A stretch of DNA of 64,000 bases, taken from assembly GCA_036365455.1 (NCBI GenBank), contig JAWQUS010000032.1:17120001-17184000 (forward strand), given 5' to 3'. The stretch's first letter is position 1, and the number at the start of each line of letters is the position of its first letter. Shown here piece by piece: positions 60,001 through 64,000 of the stretch. The notes beneath the pieces were generated by a model. That model did no database searches. It saw only the letters and a program-made list of their open reading frames with translations, and was not told the DNA's origin. This DNA is from Macrosoma leucophasiata (lineage: Eukaryota; Arthropoda; Insecta; Lepidoptera; Hedylidae). The position numbers were made by a program, and so were the translations under genes.

Positions 60001-61412
60001 TATGCCTCTGTGCTGGAAATTACAGAGCCATCTCACACCGCTGGACTAACCGGGTTGTCAGTTATTATGACATGTATTGCAGGAACTATGGGAGATGAAC
60101 CACTGTCTACTAGCCGCGTTACACGTGTCCCACCCCGCACTGGAGGACATTCGGGCGGCAGCTCGTGAGAGCGGACTGGCAGCCAAACTCACTGGCGCCG
60201 GCGGAGGCGGGTATGTTTTATTCCGTCCTGTCGCGTATCGTCGAATTCGCAATCGTGCAATTTCATGATAATCGCAATAGCCAAGCCAGCTTGGTGTCTT
60301 TAATCAACAAAGATCCTGTCACTTTCAAGAAATTGAGGAAATCGTGGTGTCACTATGTAAGGTCCCCAACAGAATACCAGCGCCGGACTTTTAATCCTGC
60401 ACAATGTTGAGTTTTTTGGACTATTTGTTAATAAATTAGTTTTTTTTTCTTATTTTTTATTATTAGCACAACTGTTTTTTCTTTTCTTTAAGTCTGGGTT
60501 GCGCCACGACGTATGTTAAAGCTATTGTAACATTTCACATCGTTTTCTAACTTAAATAAATCTGTTAAAGTTAGAGCAGGATGAGTAATGTTATAATAAC
60601 TTTAACTAACACAAAAGTCGTGGTGCAACCCAGGCTGAGGGCGAGATTCACAGACCGCACTACGACTTTACTTTCGAGCAAAGTACGCTTCGAACTGTCA
60701 AAACCCATACATTGGAGTTTTGGCGGGAACCTTGAAAGAGGCGTATGGTGCTCTTATTTTATTTCATTTTCTTGGTGTATTTTTAAGTTATATTGAATAA
60801 AGTTGGTGGCATTTTGTTTGATATAGGTTTATTACAGTGCCCGTGTATAGTGAAATAGAATAACAGCGCGAAAACACGACCTTTCAGGTTGCCTCCAAAA
60901 CTTCATTGTAAATGTTCTGGTAAAGTAGCCATCGCTTTACTCGACTTAACTTGACTGTAACTCACTTGACTGACTTATTATACTTGATACTTACATATTA
61001 TACTTGATTATACTAACTTTGACGCTGCTTAAATAAATACGAAATATCGTTTTACTTGACACTGGCAATATGCGTAATAGCGATGCCATAAAAAATTTTA
61101 AAAAAAAAACCCATACATTTCTGACATTTCTAAGCATACTTTGCTCAAAGTAAAATCGTAGTGCGGTCTGTGAATCTCGCACTTAATGTTTATCTTAAGT
61201 GTGGAGTGGTTTGTCCGAATAAATATTTTTTCTTTCGAAATATATTTTTTTAAATTTTAATGCAACATTATTTCTTTTACAGATACGCTATAGTGCTGGT
61301 ACCGCCGTTTATGCCACAGACTACAATAGACGACTTAAGAAATAGACTGACTAAACGTGGCTACAGAGTCATCGACACCCTCGTGGGAGGCCCGGGGGTC
61401 AGATTACATTAA
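51016..61412 (+). CDS. MVK: Mevalonate kinase, 6 coding exons (392 aa)
   Basis: Phosphorylates mevalonate with ATP in the mevalonate pathway, which in insects feeds juvenile hormone, dolichol and protein prenylation rather than sterols. Exons 51016-51135, 54632-55136, 55462-55691, 57933-57998, 60083-60210 and 61283-61412, all GT-AG and phase-consistent; 392 aa, against about 396 in human. GHMP kinase motifs: [10 protein letters not shown] with Lys11 (residues 9-18), the ATP loop GAGTGSSAS (~152-160), the catalytic Asp211 in SGIDNS, and the C-terminal LTGAGGGG (~342-350). The ATG at 51016 is chosen because the family N-terminus begins just before APGK; an upstream in-frame GTG is not needed. 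Introns carry family A, SINE and E repeats plus a mariner. The product also limits dolichol supply for the neighbouring ALG6 pathway. Confidence 0.94.
51195..51470 (+). repeat. Interspersed repeat family A, full copy
   Basis: CTGGTGGTAGAGCTCCAGTG to TTACATAAAAAAAA, in MVK intron 1. Confidence 0.8.
51500..51645 (-). repeat. Interspersed repeat family A, truncated
   Basis: AAGGTGGCAAACAAGCATGC to TTATGGGGCCATACA; the head half is missing. Confidence 0.65.
51820..53109 (-). mobile_element. Mariner (Tc1/mariner) transposon, about 1.29 kb
   Basis: Terminal inverted repeats AGGTTGGGGAAAAAGTTTCT at left and its inverse at right (AAAAGACTTTTTCCCCAACCT), with few mismatches. The normal TA duplication is not clean. 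It lies in MVK intron 1. Confidence 0.88.
51855..52929 (-). pseudogene. Mariner transposase, broken
   Basis: The N-terminal 246-residue frame (52929-52189) has the helix-turn-helix start, GRPITD linker and first catalytic Asp in GDEKWITYD. It then meets a 42-base in-frame insertion (about 52173-52215) that carries a TGA and partly duplicates the sequence next to it. Soon after comes a one-base frameshift. The C-terminal part continues in another frame (52172-51855) with [14 protein letters not shown], the region of the third catalytic Asp. It is therefore inactive. Confidence 0.88.
53326..53573. mobile_element. MITE family D, copy 6
   Basis: CAGCATGAAATATTGCACAT to GATGTGCAATATGTCTTGTT, full palindromic copy in MVK intron 1. 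Confidence 0.8.
53775..54108. mobile_element. Palindromic element N with a family G insertion
   Basis: Outer ends AACGCACTAGCGG and CCGCTAGTGCGTT are inverses. 53787-53965 is a family G piece. The inner arms (53968-54022 and about 54047-54105) pair through GGGTAGCCGCGCGGCTAGCC and CTCTTTTACAGTTTA. Confidence 0.7.
54100..54345 (-). other. Transposon-like open frame of unknown origin
   Basis: An 81-residue minus-strand frame that is GC-richer than its surroundings, in MVK intron 1. Its composition suggests a retroelement 5' region; no family is recognised. Confidence 0.25.
55177..55360 (+). repeat. SINE family B, decayed copy
   Basis: CTCAGTAGTCTAGTGGTGGC then GGTTTGATACCTGGGTCCGG; body shortened. 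It lies in MVK intron 2. Confidence 0.6.
55700..56485. other. MVK intron 3 left part, nothing recognised
   Basis: No bounded repeat, gene or RNA recognised before the family E copy. Confidence 0.35.
56506..56888 (+). repeat. Retroposed repeat family E, copy with internal inversion
   Basis: Flanked by the direct repeat ACAAAGGAGGATTTG (about 56486-56500 and 56886-56900). An inverted piece of its own 5' end (AAGAGCACCATACGCC...GGTTCCCGCCAAAACT) sits at about 56704-56750. It ends in a 16-base A-rich run. It lies in MVK intron 3. Confidence 0.8.
57266..57412. mobile_element. MITE family O, copy 1
   Basis: Palindrome: CTGGGTTACCTCACGATATT at left, AATATCGTGGTGCAATCCAT at right, with TGTAACATTTCACATCCTTC and its inverse inside. 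Confidence 0.75.
57515..57805 (+). repeat. Interspersed repeat family A, full copy
   Basis: CTGGTGGTAGAGCTCCAGTG to TTACATTAAAAAAAAA, in MVK intron 3, 128 bp before exon 4. Confidence 0.85.
58036..58348 (+). repeat. SINE family B, full copy
   Basis: TGCCTCAGTAGCGTAGTGGT with B box GGTTCGATTCCCGGGTCGGG, ending GGGGATTACAGGCGTGAACT. It starts 38 bp after MVK exon 4. Confidence 0.85.
58418..58500 (-). repeat. Decayed tRNA-like sequence
   Basis: GGGACTTGAACCCAGGACCA and CTGACTGAACTGCCGAAGTT keep T-arm and D-arm features on the minus strand; flanks resemble unit T (GCCATCTATTGCCAAC). Confidence 0.45.
58622..58905 (-). repeat. MITE family K, diverged copy
   Basis: CATAGAGCAACACGAGGTGA at left, GCTATGGCTACTCCCCTCCG and GTGTTGCTCTATGATG at right. 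It lies in MVK intron 4. Confidence 0.7.
59362..59465. repeat. Long hairpin with ~32-bp arms
   Basis: AATTATTATGTGCACCTACC...CTATTTC pairs with GAAATAG...GCTGCACATAATAATT with one or two mismatches around a ~38-bp loop. Confidence 0.7.
59676..60060 (-). repeat. SINE family C, split by a family A copy
   Basis: Body and B box at 59676-59860 (GGGCATCGAACCCGCGACCC), head at about 60030-60060 (CACACCGCTGGACTAACCGG); a truncated family A copy lies between. It ends 22 bp before MVK exon 5. Confidence 0.8.
59861..60029 (-). repeat. Interspersed repeat family A, truncated, inside SINE C
   Basis: TTATGTAATAAAAATGGCAA to GCTGGAAATTACAGAGC; CATC flanks both sides of the break. Confidence 0.7.
60493..60635. 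mobile_element. MITE family O, copy 2
   Basis: CTGGGTTGCGCCACGACGTA and CGTGGTGCAACCCAG ends are inverses; interior as at 57266. Confidence 0.75.
60643..61180. mobile_element. MITE S with ~65-bp inverted ends, split by repeat E
   Basis: GCGAGATTCACAGACCGCAC...GCAAAGTACGC at left is inverted at 61130-61180. The E copy between is flanked by AAACCCATACATT on both sides. Confidence 0.75.
60716..61105 (+). repeat. Retroposed repeat family E, full copy
   Basis: AGTTTTGGCGGGAACCTTGA to GCGATGCCATAAAAAATTTT; 13-bp target duplication AAACCCATACATT. It lies in MVK intron 5. Confidence 0.85.
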
Positions 61413-61460
61413 CTGGTGGTAGTTCCAGTGACAGAGCCCGAGGACGTAGGCATCATTGTA
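61411..61460 (+). repeat. Family A head fragment forming the start of the MVK 3' UTR
   Basis: ACTGGTGGTAGTTCCAGTGA overlaps the last bases of the TAA stop codon at 61410-61412. Confidence 0.6.
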
Positions 61461-61470
61461 TTGACAGCAT

Positions 61471-61476
61471 AATAAA
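61471..61476 (+). terminator. MVK polyadenylation signal
   Basis: AATAAA, 59 bases after the MVK stop codon. Confidence 0.65.
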
Positions 61477-61660
61477 TATTTTCTATGGAGTTGTTAAAAA
61501 ATGTCGAGTATTACATTTGGTCGACTATTACTCGCAAACTAGTAAAGCCAACTTAAGTGCGATAGTTTTCCTTTCAATTTCGTTATATGTAGCTACTATT
61601 GCTGTAACGTTTGAATCTCTAACAACAACCGTTTAGTTGGTAGAAAAAATAAATAGGTAC

Positions 61661-62017
61661 TTTGGGGCCGTTCAAGTATTACGTAAGCACTATGGAGGGG
61701 CGGGGGGGTCTTTGCTCTGCTTATTTTGGATGACATGGGGGGTAGGGGAGTCTAGATGATGATTACGTCATCGGTAGTTATTTACTTATTACATCAGTAA
61801 AATCTAATCTCTATCCTAAATCTATTTTCTTATTTCTAAAATTATAATTATAACATTATAATTATTATATAAAAAAGAAACAATACATTAATTGAAAAAT
61901 GTTTACGTAAGTATGGGGGCAGGGGGTAAGAGCTTTGCTTACTTTTGCTGACAAGGGGATGGGAGGGTAAAGAATTGTAATAAATCTGCTTACGTAATAC
62001 TCGAACGGTCCCTTTAC
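61661..62017. mobile_element. MITE family Q, copy 2
   Basis: GGGGCCGTTCAAGTATTACG to TACTCGAACGGTCCC, matching 19264-19597. Confidence 0.75.
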
Positions 62018-62149
62018 ACGAACGAAACTTAATCGTAAAATTATTTTTGCACATCCGTAACATTTTTAAAATACCTATCCAACGATATAATATACCACAC
62101 TATATAGAAGACGAAAAATAAAAAAATATCCTCGCATTACATGTAGGGG

Positions 62150-62335
62150 AGGTACCCTAAATAATTAACATTTTCATGATTTTATTCTACCACTTTGTCG
62201 GGGTGATGAAGATGTATACTAGTGCCAAATTTCAAGCCTCTAGTACCAATAGGTTTTGCGCTAAGCCGCGGGCGGACAGACAGACGGACATGGCGAAACT
62301 ATAAGGGTTCCTTGTTCACTACGGAACCCCAAAAA
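62150..62335 (+). repeat. Degenerate insect repeat ending in ACGGAACCCC
   Basis: GACAGACAGACGGACATGGC then GAAACTATAAGGGTTCC and TACGGAACCC, a repeat type widespread in insects; a fragment with GGGTTCCGTAGTAA occurs near 18290. Confidence 0.45.
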
Positions 62336-62744
62336 TTTACCTAAGTTACTTACTTACCGCTTCAGACGAGATAAAGACTTCACAACAGAATAATGATGTA
62401 ATAATATAATGAATATAGTTAATTGGTAACATTAAAAACAGATTGTACACTTTATATTTTTATGTCGCGATAGTCGTGAACCTGTGAATAGGTAATAACC
62501 CTACTCCTTCGTGCTTTGCCTCTGGCACAGCTCTACTACCAGTACTACCTGTAAAAACAATGTGCATACGGATAAAGGTTTTAATTATGTCAGGGTGAGG
62601 ATCGGAATATTAGTAATGGTGTAGATCTTAAATGAAAAAGTTATCTTTTTTAAGTATTATTTATTTATTGTAGAAATTAAACTTGCGGATTTTCTCGCGT
62701 ATACAGCACTCCCAAACTTCTTCAGACACCCGACATTTCGGTCG

Positions 62745-62823
62745 CTACGTTGCCATGTCATGCTAGCGCCACCTGTTTCTGAGACATGGTGACAGGTGGC
62801 GCTAGCATGACATGGCAACGTAG
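62745..62823. repeat. Perfect 32-bp hairpin
   Basis: Arms 62745-62776 and 62792-62823 are exact inverses (CTACGTTGCCATGTCATGCT...), with a 15-base loop. Confidence 0.85.
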
Positions 62824-63465
62824 TTTTCAGTAATTTATCGATAGATGGCGCCACTAGTAGTTTACATCGCACCAATGTTGTGTTCTGTTTCAGCTATATA
62901 AGACCAGGCTGAACATCGTCGAATTAGCCTAGCGGTGGGACGGGTCGCAATTTTATCGACCCGGGCGACCCGAATTAATATAGACGCTAGCCCGGGTTGC
63001 ATCTCGGGTTGATTCGGGTTGAAATATAAATAAGAAGTACCTAGTAAATTACTATCTTTGCAATGCCTTCATTGCTTGAGCTAAGTTCACGGTAGTTCAC
63101 ATGTCAACAATGAACCCTCGTAACCATACCTATACAGAAAAGCTGAACGATACTCTGGTTTTGTAGAAATCTATAGGCTGCAATCATCACATGACATCCG
63201 TGTAAACTACATGCATGTTTGGTTAGTTTGCCACCATCACTCCATTAAAAAAAAATCAAAACATGACATCGTAAGAGCGCGCTAAATTCGTATTGTGTTA
63301 ATGTACTTACTTCAAATATTATAACGCGTTACCTCTTACTGGCTCTTACTCTATGACGTAGTGTGAGTGAAAGATAAAATATGTAGGTACCAACTTCACT
63401 TTTCTTATTGAATGTCCAATATCCATTAGGAAGATGACGATGATTAGATAGTTCCATAAGAAATA
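62824..63465. other. Intergenic DNA downstream of MVK
   Basis: No gene recognised. A decayed family A piece may lie near 63165-63250 (TCTATAGGCTGCAATCATCA). Confidence 0.4.
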
Positions 63466-63469
63466 ATTA

Positions 63470-63645
63470 ATATGATAAGATGAGTCCAGTAAAGTGATGG
63501 GGATTTTACTAGAAACTTTTTATGGAGTTTTGAAAACAACACGACAAGTCACATTTTACTACAATAAATCACTTTCCTACTACACTCTTATCCGTGGTCG
63601 AACGCTTTACGAAATAAAACTAATAAAAGCCCGCCAAAACACCCA
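63470..63645 (-). repeat. Family E-like decayed copy
   Basis: GTAAAGTGATGGGGATTTTA through AAAGCCCGCCAAAACACC resembles reversed family E at low similarity. Confidence 0.4.
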
Positions 63646-63691
63646 AGCAAAGTAAGACAAGAACGCTCACGCGCATGCGCGCTTCGTTTAA

Positions 63692-63977
63692 GGATGGCGA
63701 TCTGATCAATGATCAATTAATCGGCAGATCAATCTTTCGGACCAAAAAATCGATTATTTAAATCGATCCACAGCACAGAATCAGTGAAAATAAGACAGGA
63801 GGCCAGATAATGACAGATACCTTATTTTTGGCTCATTTCTTATCCTTGATTGAGTTCTTAGTATTACATAATACAAATCGAATATAAATTGATTAAATGG
63901 AAATATATAAATATCAATTTTAATAAAATAATAATCGATTCAAAGATCGATCTTTTTCAGAAAGAATTGCCATCCCT
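63692..63977. mobile_element. Palindromic TIR element at the window's end
   Basis: Left GGATGGCGATCTGATC and right GAATTGCCATCCCTAGC, with ATCGATT-rich inner arms; probably a MITE. Confidence 0.5.
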
Positions 63978-64000
63978 AGCTGCGCTCCGCGTCATTAGCA

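Overview
The window looks like nuclear DNA from an insect, most probably a moth or butterfly. It is AT-rich, its genes have many small exons with GT-AG introns, and introns and spacers are crowded with tRNA- and 5S-derived SINEs, palindromic MITEs, an RTE-type LINE tail, a mariner and a copia element. No species can be named from sequence alone.

Layout: 1-264 is the last coding piece of an unrecognised nuclear-type protein (+). 1190-3482 is a four-deep transposon nest. 5178-20528 (-) and 21227-37257 (-) are two tandem copies of the SelO protein-AMPylase pseudokinase gene, here SelO-A (11 coding exons, 546 aa) and SelO-B (12 coding exons, 532 aa). All exons were rebuilt by hand from splice sites, reading phase and paralogue alignment. 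A SelO-B intron holds a complete copia retrotransposon (29420-34442) with two identical 209-bp LTRs, one of them split by a hAT-type MITE.

From 38270 to 61412 three housekeeping genes lie on the + strand. BolA2 has three exons (38270-50935). An intronless ALG6 glucosyltransferase (38449-40050) sits inside BolA2 intron 1, starting 116 bp after its splice donor. Mevalonate kinase has six exons (51016-61412) and starts 80 bp after the BolA2 stop codon, with no AATAAA between them. This suggests that the three proteins may come from one promoter through alternative RNA processing or a dicistronic mRNA. SelO-B and BolA2 are divergent across about 1 kb, which contains a retroposed repeat.

The strongest points for follow-up are the overlapping ALG6/BolA2/mevalonate kinase locus; the SelO pair, in which SelO-B has Asn in place of the metal-binding Asp of the DYG motif; the copia element, which appears recent; and a tRNA-like unit inserted as a monomer, a direct dimer and an inverted dimer with different break points. 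The remainder is repeat-rich intergenic or intronic DNA.
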